From: Pirellula staleyi DSM 6068
GTDB lineage: Bacteria > Planctomycetota > Planctomycetia > Pirellulales > Pirellulaceae
Direction: 5' to 3'
Assembly (NCBI RefSeq): GCF_000025185.1
Contig: NC_013720.1
Location: forward strand, 3,100,001-3,164,000
Length of the DNA: 64,000 nt
Every line of letters begins with the position of its first letter. Position 1 is the stretch's first letter. Made by a program: the position numbers and the translations under genes. The notes beneath the pieces were generated by a model. The model searched no databases. It was given only the letters and a program-made list of their open reading frames with translations, and was not told the DNA's origin. Positions 1-9,200 of the stretch are shown here, piece after piece.

Positions 1-244
1 TGACATCAGCCGCACTCCACATGCGAGCCGCCTCCATGCGACCAGTGGTTGCGGAGTTTGCCCCTCCACTGGCACAATACGGGATTCACGATTCCACGAC
101 AGGAATCGCCGTTACTGACGACGTGGCATGAGGTTCTGATGGGTGCATCTGCCCCCGGAATCCTCGCAAATAACGAACCAGCCGCTACCTGATCATGGGC
201 TGCCTGACAAAGCAAAGTGCTCTTAAGCCTGGGAGATTGAAAAC

Positions 245-1111
245 ATGACGCAGACCAAGACCCTCATTCGTGTGGGGCATAGCCCCGATCCCGACGATGC
301 GTTCATGTTCTACGCTCTGGCCAAAGATCAAATCGAAACGGGCGAGTATCAGTTCGAGCATGAACTGGTCGACATCGAGACGCTCAATCGCCGCGCATTC
401 AGTGGCGAACTCGAGCTCACCGCTCTGTCGCTTCATGCTTACGCTTTCCTCGCCGACAAATATCTGCTCTGCACATGCGGCGCCAGCATGGGGGACAACT
501 ACGGCCCGATGGTGATTGCCCGCGAAGATTGTTCGATCGAGTCGCTGAAGGGAAAGACCGTTGCGGTTCCCGGAACGCTCACGACCGCCTTCCTGGCACT
601 GAAGCTTTGCCTCGGCAACGATTTCAAACATGTCGTGGTGCCGTTCGACGAAATCCTGAACGTCACCGAGCGTGGCGAGTTCGAAGGAACCCCGATCGAC
701 GCCGGTCTTTGCATCCACGAAGGTCAGCTGACCTATGGAACGCAAGGTTTGAAATTGGTGGTCGATCTCGGTAAGTGGTGGCTCCAAGAGACCGGACTTC
801 CGCTGCCGCTCGGTGCCAACGGCATCCGCCGCGATCTGGGACCGAAGGCGATTCGCGAGATCAACAAGATTCTTCGCGAGAGCATTAAGCATGGGCTTGA
901 AAATCGTAAGCCAGCTCTCGATCACGCCCTGGCTTATGGCCGAGGACTCGATCACTCGAGCGCCGATACGTTCGTCGGCATGTATGTAAATGACTGGACG
1001 ATCGACTTCGGTGAGCGTGGCCGCGAGGCGGTTCGCGTTCTGCTGCAAAAGGGGTTTGAGGCGGGGGTAATCCCAACGCTTGTCGTCCCTGAATTCGTCG
1101 ACGAAGGTTAA
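245..1111 (+). CDS. mqnD: 1,4-dihydroxy-6-naphthoate synthase (MqnD), futalosine menaquinone pathway
   Basis: The 288-residue product has the MqnA/MqnD periplasmic-binding-protein type II fold without a signal peptide, so it is a cytoplasmic enzyme. The N-terminal motif GHSPDPDDAFMFYAL (about residues 11-25) matches the MqnD substrate-binding entry motif. In the known pathway MqnD converts cyclic dehypoxanthinyl futalosine to 1,4-dihydroxy-6-naphthoate, a late menaquinone precursor. The ATG is preceded by a purine-rich GGGAGA about ten bases upstream. No other mqn gene lies nearby, so the pathway must be scattered in this genome. A strong terminator follows directly. MqnA is the main alternative, but the SPDPDD form and the length fit MqnD better. 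Confidence 0.85.
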   Translation: MTQTKTLIRVGHSPDPDDAFMFYALAKDQIETGEYQFEHELVDIETLNRRAFSGELELTALSLHAYAFLADKYLLCTCGASMGDNYGPMVIAREDCSIESLKGKTVAVPGTLTTAFLALKLCLGNDFKHVVVPFDEILNVTERGEFEGTPIDAGLCIHEGQLTYGTQGLKLVVDLGKWWLQETGLPLPLGANGIRRDLGPKAIREINKILRESIKHGLENRKPALDHALAYGRGLDHSSADTFVGMYVNDWTIDFGERGREAVRVLLQKGFEAGVIPTLVVPEFVDEG

Positions 1112-1154
1112 TCGAAAGCGATCGACGCTTGGGTCCCGATAATCCACTAGAATC

Positions 1155-1182
1155 AGGCGAGAGCAAACTGCTCTCGCCTTTT
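1155..1182 (+). terminator. Factor-independent terminator after mqnD
   Basis: The arms AGGCGAGAGC (1155-1164) and GCTCTCGCCT (1170-1179) are perfectly complementary around a five-base loop and run into TTTTGCTTT. It sits 44 bases after the mqnD stop and separates mqnD from the next small gene. Confidence 0.85.
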
Positions 1183-1234
1183 GCTTTAGGCAAAGCTGGC
1201 GACTGTAACGAACCTTTCAATTAGCAAGTCTATC

Positions 1235-1585
1235 GTGGACGATTCGCCCTCTAGCTCGAGACTTCCGCCGCGACCTATTCGTCCAGCCGATCTCGATGAA
1301 ATTAGTCCGAGCAAATCGCGGCGAGGATGTTTGCCAATCATCCTCGCCATGGCTTTTCTCATCGTGCTCGGCGCGGTGATGATGATTCTTTCGCTCGGCT
1401 ATCTGCTCCCATTCCTGATGATTGGTGGCGGGCTGATCGTGCTGATCTTCGGCCAGTATCTGCTGTTCGGCTGGCTGATGGAGCGAATCTATCGCAATCC
1501 GCAGGCTCTTCGCGAGCTCGAAGAGCAAGAGCGGGAGAATCAAAAGCCGCCACCACCAACCAAACCGTTCAACGGCAAAGATTAG
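1235..1585 (+). CDS. Small membrane protein of unknown function
   Basis: The 116-residue protein begins with GTG. Residues 1-30 are Pro/Ser/Arg-rich and hydrophilic. Two hydrophobic segments at about 32-53 and 58-80 would form a membrane hairpin. The tail is a charged Glu/Arg helix ending in a proline run (PPPPTKP). I do not recognise the family. No clear Shine-Dalgarno precedes the GTG, but there is no better start before the first membrane segment. It is convergent with the thioredoxin-fold gene 35 bases downstream. Confidence 0.6.
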   Translation: MDDSPSSSRLPPRPIRPADLDEISPSKSRRGCLPIILAMAFLIVLGAVMMILSLGYLLPFLMIGGGLIVLIFGQYLLFGWLMERIYRNPQALRELEEQERENQKPPPPTKPFNGKD

Positions 1586-1620
1586 TCCGTTTCGCACGAA
1601 TGAGTTGCCTGCGGCAGGCT

Positions 1621-2217
1621 TTAGAGCTTCACACCTGCGGGATCGAAGTACTCGGGAGCGAGCCCTTCTTTCCACTTGATGTTACAGCCGATGCTGGGAA
1701 CTTGCGGCTGCGGCGCTTCGCTGCCACCGAGCACGGCATCAATCGCGGCACGCAGATCCTTACCGGTGACTGGCTGCCCATTGCTGGGGCGGCTGCTGTC
1801 GAGCTGACCACGGTAGAGGAGCTTGCGGTTTTTGTCGTAGAGAAAAAAGTCGGGAGTGCAAGCAGCGCGATAGGCCTTGGCCACTTCCTGGGTTTCGTCG
1901 AAGAGATAGGGGAACGGATAGCCGCGCTGTTCCGCTTCGTGCACCATCTGCTCGGGCGAATCCTCGGGATGCTTATTGGTGTCGTTCGAGTTGATGCCGA
2001 CCATCGCCAAGCCGCGTGGCAGGTAGTCCATCGCCAGCCGTGTCAGTTCCTCTGCCACATGTTTCACGAAGGGGCAGTGATTGCACATGAAGACGACGAG
2101 CACCGCTTCGGCCGGGGCCAAGTCGCTGAGCGAAACCATCTGTCCATCGACATTCAGAAGCGAAAAATCGGGGGCGGGAGAGCCCAACTGCACCATCGTG
2201 CTGGCAGTTTTTACCAT
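1621..2217 (-). CDS. Thioredoxin-fold (AhpC/TSA-like) protein
   Basis: The product is 198 residues without an evident signal peptide. A peroxiredoxin/TlpA-like start (LGSPAPDFSLLNVDG, about 11-25) leads to an active site CNHCPF (45-50), a CxxC redox pair. Family members of this length with a CNHCPF site are usually annotated as redoxin or thioredoxin family proteins of unknown partner. The later segment with CTPDFFLYD is the cis-Pro region of the fold, and the tail contains a further Cys in IGCNIKW. It may be a disulfide reductase or a peroxidase; the sequence does not decide. Met8 is an alternative start. Confidence 0.75.
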   Translation of the reverse strand: MVKTASTMVQLGSPAPDFSLLNVDGQMVSLSDLAPAEAVLVVFMCNHCPFVKHVAEELTRLAMDYLPRGLAMVGINSNDTNKHPEDSPEQMVHEAEQRGYPFPYLFDETQEVAKAYRAACTPDFFLYDKNRKLLYRGQLDSSRPSNGQPVTGKDLRAAIDAVLGGSEAPQPQVPSIGCNIKWKEGLAPEYFDPAGVKL

Positions 2218-2412
2218 TGGATATTCCTTGTTCGAAGCGGCGGAAAGTTCGCACGTTTTTCAGGCCCAGCCATGAACATCAGGGGCCTGCTGCGCGTCTT
2301 GATTCATAGCTCTTAGTTTAGCGATTTTCGACGCCGTTGTGGGGATCGTTGCGGTGGAGGTCGCGTCCCTTAACCAGCGGTCGATTTGACCCACCAAGCG
2401 TCGATGATTGGC

Positions 2413-2418
2413 TATAAT
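2413..2418 (+). promoter_or_regulatory. Candidate -10 element for nadA
   Basis: A perfect TATAAT lies 47 bases before the nadA ATG. The nearest -35-like hexamer, TTGACC at 2386-2391, is 21 bases upstream, which is too long for a standard sigma-70 spacer, so only the -10 is well supported. Confidence 0.5.
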
Positions 2419-2465
2419 AATCTCTGATCACAAGTCTCTTGTTTTTGCAAAGAAGCAAACTCGCC

Positions 2466-3605
2466 ATGTCGCTGGTCATTGCCCCTCGCAGCACCGCTGC
2501 CGTTCTTCCGTACAAGTCGCTCAGCAACGAGGAACTCTCGTCGCGCATTGAGGCGGTTCGGAAGCAACTCGGTTCGCGGCTGATGATCTTGGGACATCAC
2601 TATCAGCAAGACGAAGTGATCAAGCACAGCGACTTGCGTGGTGATAGCTATCAGCTGAGCCAGATGGCTGCCGCCAGCAGCGATTGTCGATACATCGTTT
2701 TCTGTGGCGTCCATTTCATGGCCGAGACAGCCGATATTTTGGCGAATCGTCCCGAGAAGCTCGAAGCGCGGGGTGGTGAGCGTGTGACGGTGGTGCTCCC
2801 CGACATGGCGGCGGGGTGTTCGATGGCCGATATGGCGGCGATCGAGCAAGTCGAGAATGCCTGGCAAGAGCTCGGCGAAGTGATCGACACCAGCGACATC
2901 ACGCCGGTGACTTATATCAACTCTGCTGCAAGTTTGAAGGCTTTTTGTGGTCGTCACGGTGGCATCGTTTGCACCAGCAGCAACGCCCGAAGTGTACTTG
3001 AGTGGTCATTTGCGCGCCGCAAGCGGGTCTTCTTCTTTCCCGATCAACATTTGGGACGCAACACCGCGCTCAAGATGGGTGTGACCGAAGAGGAAATGCC
3101 AGTCTACGATCCTTACGCGGGCGACCTCGGCGGCAATAGCGAAGCGGCGATTTCGGCAAGTCGCGTCATCTTGTGGAAGGGGCATTGCAGCGTGCATCAG
3201 ATGTTCCGCAAGGAGCATGTCGATCAGTTTCGAGCAAGGATTCCAGGGATCAAGATTCTGGTCCATCCCGAATGTCCTCGGGAAGTGAACGACCTTGCCG
3301 ATATCTCGGGATCGACGAGCAAAATCATTCAAACGGTCGAAGCGGCACCTGCGGGAACGAAGTGGGCGATAGGGACCGAACTTCATTTGGTGCAGCGGCT
3401 TAAGCAAGAACATCCCGAGCAAGAGATTCATTTTCTCTCGCCGGTGATTTGCATGTGCGCGACGATGTATCGCATCGACCTCGCCCATTTGTGCTGGAGC
3501 CTCGAGCAAATCGCTGCTGGCACACCATCGAACGTGATTCGAGTCGATGAGCAAACGACCACGGAAAGTCTCGTGGCCCTCTCGCGAATGCTCGAAGTAA
3601 AGTAG
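2466..3605 (+). CDS. nadA: Quinolinate synthase (NadA)
   Basis: This cytoplasmic [4Fe-4S] enzyme condenses iminoaspartate with dihydroxyacetone phosphate to quinolinate in NAD synthesis. From the ATG at 2466 the product is about 379 residues. Family motifs include LGHHYQQDEV near the N terminus, FCGVHFMAETADIL, the Cys-containing GCSMADM, VCTSSNA, HPECPREV and a C-terminal CMCATMYR. These supply the expected cluster cysteines. An in-frame TTG nine codons upstream is less likely as the start. nadB and nadC are not in the window. The gene stands alone, with leftward genes on both sides. Confidence 0.93.
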   Translation: MSLVIAPRSTAAVLPYKSLSNEELSSRIEAVRKQLGSRLMILGHHYQQDEVIKHSDLRGDSYQLSQMAAASSDCRYIVFCGVHFMAETADILANRPEKLEARGGERVTVVLPDMAAGCSMADMAAIEQVENAWQELGEVIDTSDITPVTYINSAASLKAFCGRHGGIVCTSSNARSVLEWSFARRKRVFFFPDQHLGRNTALKMGVTEEEMPVYDPYAGDLGGNSEAAISASRVILWKGHCSVHQMFRKEHVDQFRARIPGIKILVHPECPREVNDLADISGSTSKIIQTVEAAPAGTKWAIGTELHLVQRLKQEHPEQEIHFLSPVICMCATMYRIDLAHLCWSLEQIAAGTPSNVIRVDEQTTTESLVALSRMLEVK

Positions 3606-3711
3606 AACGCCCGATCGATCTTCGAGACAAACAGACGCCCCACGCCGATGTTCTAGGCGTAGGGCAGGTTAACTCTTTAATCGAGGGCTCGATTGAAGAG
3701 GGCCCGAATTA

Positions 3712-4317
3712 CTACTTCGTTTCGAGCGGGATGTTGAGGTTCGGATCCTCTTCGAGTGCTTTTTCGAGCGACTCGAGTTTCTCGGGAGTGGTGGTTTCCT
3801 CCGAGTCTCCACTTGGATCGAGAGGCATCGCTTCCGAGTCCATCTCTTCGCCCGACATTTCCCGTAGCTCGGCCGCTTTCACTGCTTCGAGCGGAATGTC
3901 GATGGTCGAACCATCTTCAAACGTCACCTTCACCCCGGAGAGTTCTTGGTTCGGGGCTGTTCCGCGATACAGAACCGTCATCACGGCAGTTCCTGAGGGA
4001 CCTTTGATATCCACCGCGATTTCGTTGGGGGAAATCTCTCGCATGGCATTTTCGCCATTGTGTTCGATCGGCTCACCAATCTTGGCGATCACTTCCGGGG
4101 AATCCGAGACAGCCATGAACGGAGCTCCCACCCTGATGGCGAGGCTCAAAGTCTGGAGCATCTGTTGCGCTCCTTGCTGGGCTCGATATCCCAGGAAGAC
4201 ACAGCCGCCGCAAACCCCCGCGCACATCAAAAGAATGATGCCGAGGATCACCAGCACGATGGTGAAGAAGGAACCACCACCCGAGTTTTGTTGGCCGTAC
4301 GGCTCTGGACTGCTCAT
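3712..4317 (-). CDS. Coa1-like single-pass membrane protein (first paralogue)
   Basis: The 201-residue protein has a short polar N terminus, one membrane segment at about 17-45 rich in Gly and Cys, and a small extracytoplasmic domain. The domain contains SPEVIAKIGEPI and an IKGPSGTAVMTVLY-type strand pattern, which resembles the cytochrome oxidase assembly factor Coa1 fold (inference). The tail is Glu-rich and of low complexity. The gene lies downstream of a paralogue at 4482-4937 in the same orientation, separated by 164 bases. No cytochrome oxidase genes are nearby, so a role in oxidase assembly is not supported by context. Confidence 0.6.
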   Translation of the reverse strand: MSSPEPYGQQNSGGGSFFTIVLVILGIILLMCAGVCGGCVFLGYRAQQGAQQMLQTLSLAIRVGAPFMAVSDSPEVIAKIGEPIEHNGENAMREISPNEIAVDIKGPSGTAVMTVLYRGTAPNQELSGVKVTFEDGSTIDIPLEAVKAAELREMSGEEMDSEAMPLDPSGDSEETTTPEKLESLEKALEEDPNLNIPLETK

Positions 4318-4481
4318 TGCTTTTCATTCCTGTGGGGGTGGTGCTGCGGGCCATCGGCTGGAAGGATTGTAGTGGTCTCCCTTTAGTTTGTCGTTCGTAC
4401 GCCTCGAATATTGCGAATTTGGTGAGTTTACTTGCAACTCCGTTCGCGGGGAGCGGAGTGAATGGAGACTGATGGGCGTGT

Positions 4482-4937
4482 CTACATGTTTGTGTAGTCG
4501 AGCGTAACAAAGTCTTGCAGTTCGAGAGTGCTCCCATCTTCGAACCAGAGTTCAATCGCTTCGATTTTGTAGTCCCGAGACTGATAGCTCCCTGATTTGA
4601 TAACCGTCACCTCTGCGGTTCCCTGAGGCCCGCGCACTTGAAAGTAGATGAGAGTGTCCTTGAGAGAACTAGGTGCTCCTACCACGGTGATTGGCTTGCC
4701 GATTTTTTGCTGCACCTCGGGGGACATCTGCACTGTGCGAAGCGCGGGAATGGCTTCGAGCGATGCGGTGGTGAATTCAATGTGGGGGGAGCTTGGTCGC
4801 TGAGGTGGATTTTGATAATGATTGCGAATTAAGCCGCCACATGTGCCGAAAAGCATTAGCGCCAGAATGATGCCTCCATAGAGAGAGAAATTGCTCTTCG
4901 GCTTACGCTCGTAGGTGAAATCGGGGGTGGAAGACAT
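4482..4937 (-). CDS. Coa1-like single-pass membrane protein (second paralogue)
   Basis: The product is 151 residues with one membrane segment at about 20-40. The following domain has SPEVQQKIGKPI and VRGPQGTAEVTVIK, aligning motif for motif with the neighbour at 3712-4317. Both share LWFEDGSTLEL/VTFEDGSTIDI-type strands. The pair therefore looks like a tandem duplication that has diverged, with the downstream copy gaining an acidic tail. The domain most resembles Coa1; function is unknown. Confidence 0.6.
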   Translation of the reverse strand: MSSTPDFTYERKPKSNFSLYGGIILALMLFGTCGGLIRNHYQNPPQRPSSPHIEFTTASLEAIPALRTVQMSPEVQQKIGKPITVVGAPSSLKDTLIYFQVRGPQGTAEVTVIKSGSYQSRDYKIEAIELWFEDGSTLELQDFVTLDYTNM

Positions 4938-5004
4938 GCAGCAGATCTCCCCACTCGGCGCAGAGGAAGGCCCTCACGACGAGTCGACAAGATAGTGTCT
5001 GAAA

Positions 5005-5061
5005 AAAGACGAGTGCCAGCGCTGGCAGATTCCGCATTGCAGAGCTATTACGCTAATGCGG
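5005..5061 (-). terminator. Stem-loops and T-run after the repeat protein
   Basis: Reading leftward from the stop at 5142, a stem with arms CCGCATT (5032-5038) and AATGCGG (5055-5061) is followed by a perfect 14-base palindrome TGCCAGCGCTGGCA (5014-5027). A run of six T on the minus strand (5005-5010) follows. This order fits a terminator for the gene at 5142-5909. Confidence 0.55.
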
Positions 5062-5141
5062 GTGGTTTTTGTAGCACGTCGGATTGGTCAGAGCAACTAG
5101 AATTTTAGAAACGTTGCTCGGTGTGAGAATGTGCAGCTGGT

Positions 5142-5909
5142 CTACTTCGTGTCGACTTGGCGACAGTAGGCAACTTGGGCAGCGACGTCCTTGATGACGT
5201 CTTTCTTCGACTTCTTGCCGCCAGCAGCAGGTGCCGGAGCCGCAGGAACTGGTTCGGGGGCAGGGGCTGGCTTGGGAGCTTCAGCTTTCGGAGCGGGTGC
5301 AGGTGCTGCTGGCTTTTCAGCGGCTGGTGCTGCTGCGGGGGCTTTGCCACGGGCTGCGGCCATAATATCGGCCACGCTCATCGCCTTGGCATCTTTGGCG
5401 GCTGGTTTGGCAGCAGGAGCTTCGGCCTTGGCTTCGGCGGGAGCGGCTGCTCCCCCTTCTTTCTTGGCCCGAGCGGCAGCCATGATCTCGGCCACGCTCA
5501 TTTTGCCAGCGGCTGGAGCAGCAGCGGCAGCTGGTTTTTCGGCAGCAGGTGCGGCCGGGGCTTTGGCGCGGGCAGCGGCCATGATATCGGCCACGCTTTT
5601 GCCGGCGGCTGGTTTGGCAGCTTCTGCAGCAGGCTTGGCTTCGGCTTTCGCGGCTGGTTTCTCGCTCTTTGCCTTCGGTTCTGGCTTGGGGAGCGGCGCG
5701 TCGATCACCTTCAGGTAGCTGAGGTCGATATCGAACCAGCCGATATTGCTGTTGCCGTCGAACTGCACGAGGGCTCGACCACTCATGTTCACTGTTTTGA
5801 TAGTGCCGGTCAGGCCGTCGAAACGCTTGAGTTCCGCGACACTTGGGTCAACGACCACATACTTGTCGGTGTATTCTTTTTTGAGCGATTCGATGTACTC
5901 AAACACCAT
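5142..5909 (-). CDS. Ala/Pro-rich protein with three SVADIMAAAR motifs
   Basis: From the ATG at 5909 the product is 255 residues. Residues 1-72 form a compact beta-rich domain (VFEYIESLKKEY at the start, then GLTGTIKTV, RALVQFDG and IGWFDIDL strands) that resembles an SH3-like barrel. The rest is Ala/Pro/Lys-rich linker carrying three near-identical motifs, SV(A)(D/E)IMAAAR at about 105-114, 138-147 and 178-187. The C terminus is a short amphipathic Lys-rich helix with one Cys. No signal peptide is seen. An upstream in-frame ATG at 5966 would add 19 unconvincing residues. The spaced motifs look like short binding helices on a flexible tether (inference). I do not recognise a named family. Confidence 0.7.
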   Translation of the reverse strand: MVFEYIESLKKEYTDKYVVVDPSVAELKRFDGLTGTIKTVNMSGRALVQFDGNSNIGWFDIDLSYLKVIDAPLPKPEPKAKSEKPAAKAEAKPAAEAAKPAAGKSVADIMAAARAKAPAAPAAEKPAAAAAPAAGKMSVAEIMAAARAKKEGGAAAPAEAKAEAPAAKPAAKDAKAMSVADIMAAARGKAPAAAPAAEKPAAPAPAPKAEAPKPAPAPEPVPAAPAPAAGGKKSKKDVIKDVAAQVAYCRQVDTK

Positions 5910-6206
5910 GACCCGCGACTCCCAACACAAATTGACTTGCCGATGCACCGCCCGGGAGCCATGCAAATCAGCTAGCTAGGTTTACTGCCTGCTGGACGAA
6001 ACCCGCTTCTGGATCCTGGATAGATCTGCAGATTTGTCCAAAGTGCATGCCATTAAAGAGTTTATGGTCTTTGCTGGCAGCTACTAAGTGCCGCTCGAGC
6101 AGGTTCGATTCCTACTACCCACGGCACACGCATTGTGGCACGTGGGGAGCGGAAATCAAGGATACATGCCGACTTACGTGGCATGGAAAATCGACACCCG
6201 GAGCGT

Positions 6207-9200
6207 CTAGCGATTGAACAGGAATGCTGGGTTATTGATGAGTGCCCAGGCGAGATCCTGAACACCGATCATGCGGGCATTCTTCATCTGGTTTTCGGCC
6301 AGTTGCAGTTCGCTCGAGAGACGTACAAAGTCGGCATCGCGACTCTTGTAGATCGCCACGAGCTGCTGCTTCTGTTCCTCGGTTCGTTCGGCTGCGGGAA
6401 CGGCCAGCAGTTTGGCAAGGTCGGCTGGAAGCGAAGCGGCGTCGAGCGGCGTGCTGCTGCCGGTGGTCGACAATCGGAACGCTCCCAGGCAATGCTTTTG
6501 GTCCTGGAAGTTGAACGTCATGGTCACCGTGATGGTGCATTTCCCTTGAATCGCTTCAGCGGGAGCCGCTTTGAACAACGCGTAGTGATTCTCGCCAAAC
6601 TTCGGCGAAACCGCCCAGCCCGAGGTTGGATTGTTATCCACCGCGCCGGCCACATGCCAGCTTTCCTGATTGAAGTCGGCCATCACTGCCGTGAGTGGCA
6701 CCGCAATCGTTTTGGCGGGATCGCTATCGGGAGTCACCGTCACTGCCAATTCGCTCAGCACGAAGTTGCCATTTTGAGCACGACCGGGACCCTTGGCGGG
6801 GAGCGAGTCATCGGCCAGTGCTTCCAGTTTGAGGCCGGTGAAGTTGGACATGTCGACGGGGAACTTCAGCATGTAGGTTTCCTGTCCTGGATCGCCGGAA
6901 ACGAGCACACTGTGATCCTCGCGCGCTGCAAACTTGGTGGCAGCGTGCGACGAGGTCATGTCGGCTGGCTTCAAGGTTTGCCAAACAACAGGCTGACCAA
7001 TCGCAGTTTCCCAGGCGGCTTGTTTCGCGCTGAGGCCCGCTTCGTAGTCGGCCAGTTTTTGTTTCGCAGTGGTCACTTCATCGGCAGGACCCTTCAGCGC
7101 GGCGATACCGAGGTTTCGCTCGCTTTCCGTTGGCTTACGCGCCAGGAATCGAAGGAAAATCTCGTCGATGAGTTTGTTGTCGTCGGTCTCACTAGCCACC
7201 AGTTTATTGAGTTCGCTAACAGGGTCGCCAATCGCCTCGGCCACGGTCGGACCATTAATCAGCTTCAGCACCGGACCAAGCACCATCCCCGACGAACGTT
7301 CGCATTCGCAGGCCGATTCACGCACCGGCTTACCGAAGTCGTCGAGGAACGGATCGCTGACACCAGCGTCGGGCAACTGAGCCGCGCGGAAACCAACCGG
7401 AACTCCATTCAGCTTCGCCTTTGCGCCAGTAGCCTGGTGAATGGCGTCGAATAGCACTTCGGCGGGAAGCCGTCGTGGAATGGCGTGCGAGTAGTTGATC
7501 GTGTCGTCTTCGTTCCACTTGTTCGAGCGAATCGAGAGTTGGTAGGTGCGGCTTTTGCAAATCGTGCGGAGCATGTGCTGAACATCGAATTTGTTTTCGA
7601 TGAAATCCACAGCCATCGCATCGAGCAGAGCTGGGTTGGTCGGTGGATTTCCGGCGCGAATGTCATCGATCGGCTCAATGATGCCGACGCCAAACAAATA
7701 GCCCCACAAGCGATTCACATAGCTTTTGGCAAAGTACTGATTGTCTTTCGAGGTGATCCAGTGAGCCAGTTCTTCGCGACGCGAAGCGGCCGACTTGGCC
7801 AGATCGCCATGTTGATATGGGAACGAAGGTGGTGACACTTGCTGGGTACGGTCGTGCGTCACTTCACCGCTGCCGGTGTCGTAAATCACTTCCACCAGAG
7901 GAGCCGCACCTTCCACAGCCGAACCACCAATTTTTTGGCCTGCGTACATCGGATCTTCTTTGCGACCAACTTGGGCAAAGTAAGCCGACAGTTGATAGTA
8001 CTGATCCTGCGTCCAGCGTTCGAACGGATGATCGTGGCACTTGTTGCAGTTGAAGCGAACTGCCAGGAACAAGTGCGTGGTGTTCTCCATCAAGCTCGCT
8101 GGGTCGCGAAGCGTTTTGTAATAAGCGGCTGGTGGATTTTCGACATTCGATCCACTCGCGGTCAGCACTTCGTAGGCGAACTGGTTGTACGGCTTGTTGG
8201 TAGCAATGCTTTCCTTGATCCAGTTTCGTAGTGCGACGGAGCCTTCCTCTCCCAGGAACTTGCGATTCACCTGCAGCAGGTCCGACCATTTGTTGGTCCA
8301 GTGCTCGACATACTCGCGGCTTCCTACGAGTTGATCAACGAGTGCTTCGCGCTTGGTTTTGCTATCGCGCGTGTCGGCCAAAAACTCGGTCACTTGGGTC
8401 GAGGTAGGGGGGAGGCCTGTCAGGTCGATGTAGACCCGACGAACGAACTCGTCATCGGTGCAGAGTTCGCTCGGCAAGATCTTCATCTGCTGCAGTTTTT
8501 TATCGACGAGTCCATCGATGTAGTTGTATTCGGGCATCGATTGCCAAGCGAAGCCGGTGCGATCTCCCATGCAAATGATCGTGGTCGCCGCATAGGCACC
8601 TTCATAACGCACAAGCACGGGGGCTTCGCCACGTCGCAGCGTCGTGAGCAGACCACTTGGGGAGGCTTCGATCACTTCGATATTGCCACTCTCGATGAAT
8701 GCTTCACGCGTCACATCACGGGTGCTGCCATCGGTGTAGAAAGCCTTGACGGTGATCTGTTGCGTCATCGCCTCGAGTGGAACGATTGGATTGACGGGGT
8801 AGACTTCGATGTGCGTTACGCGTGGCGCGTCGAGGTCGAGTTTCACACCTTGCGAAATCCAGGTGCGGACCAGTTCGTAGTAGCTCGAGTCGACTTCCGT
8901 GCGAACGCCGCCGACGTGAGGCACCGAACCGGTCGCCTTCAAGAGCATCAGGCTTTGGTCGGGAGCAGCGCGATTGAAACGACGCGATCCGATGTCGTCG
9001 GTCAGAGCGCGGTGATCGTAGATGGCATCGTATCCACGTAACGAAAGCTTAAAGCCACCTTTGCCATCTTTCGCGCCGTGGCACGTTCCCTGGTTGCATC
9101 CCATGCGCGACAGCACAGGCTGCACATCTTTCACGAAACTGATCGGCCGGACTTCGTTGTAGCCGGTGACTTTCGTCGGAATCCGAATCGACTGATCGCC

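Noticed and set aside
5157-5975. A Gly/Cys-rich 272-codon frame opposite the Ala/Pro-rich protein
   Set aside because: Its composition is the reverse complement of Ala/Pro/Lys codons. The minus strand has a structured domain and a sensible start.
6051-6123. A full tRNA gene around the T-arm-like sequence
   Set aside because: The would-be acceptor arms (CATTAAA and TACCCAC) do not pair and no D or anticodon stem forms.
6135-7454. A 439-codon frame opposite the DUF1553 region
   Set aside because: It has no motif or start signal and overlaps a strongly supported gene over nearly all its length.
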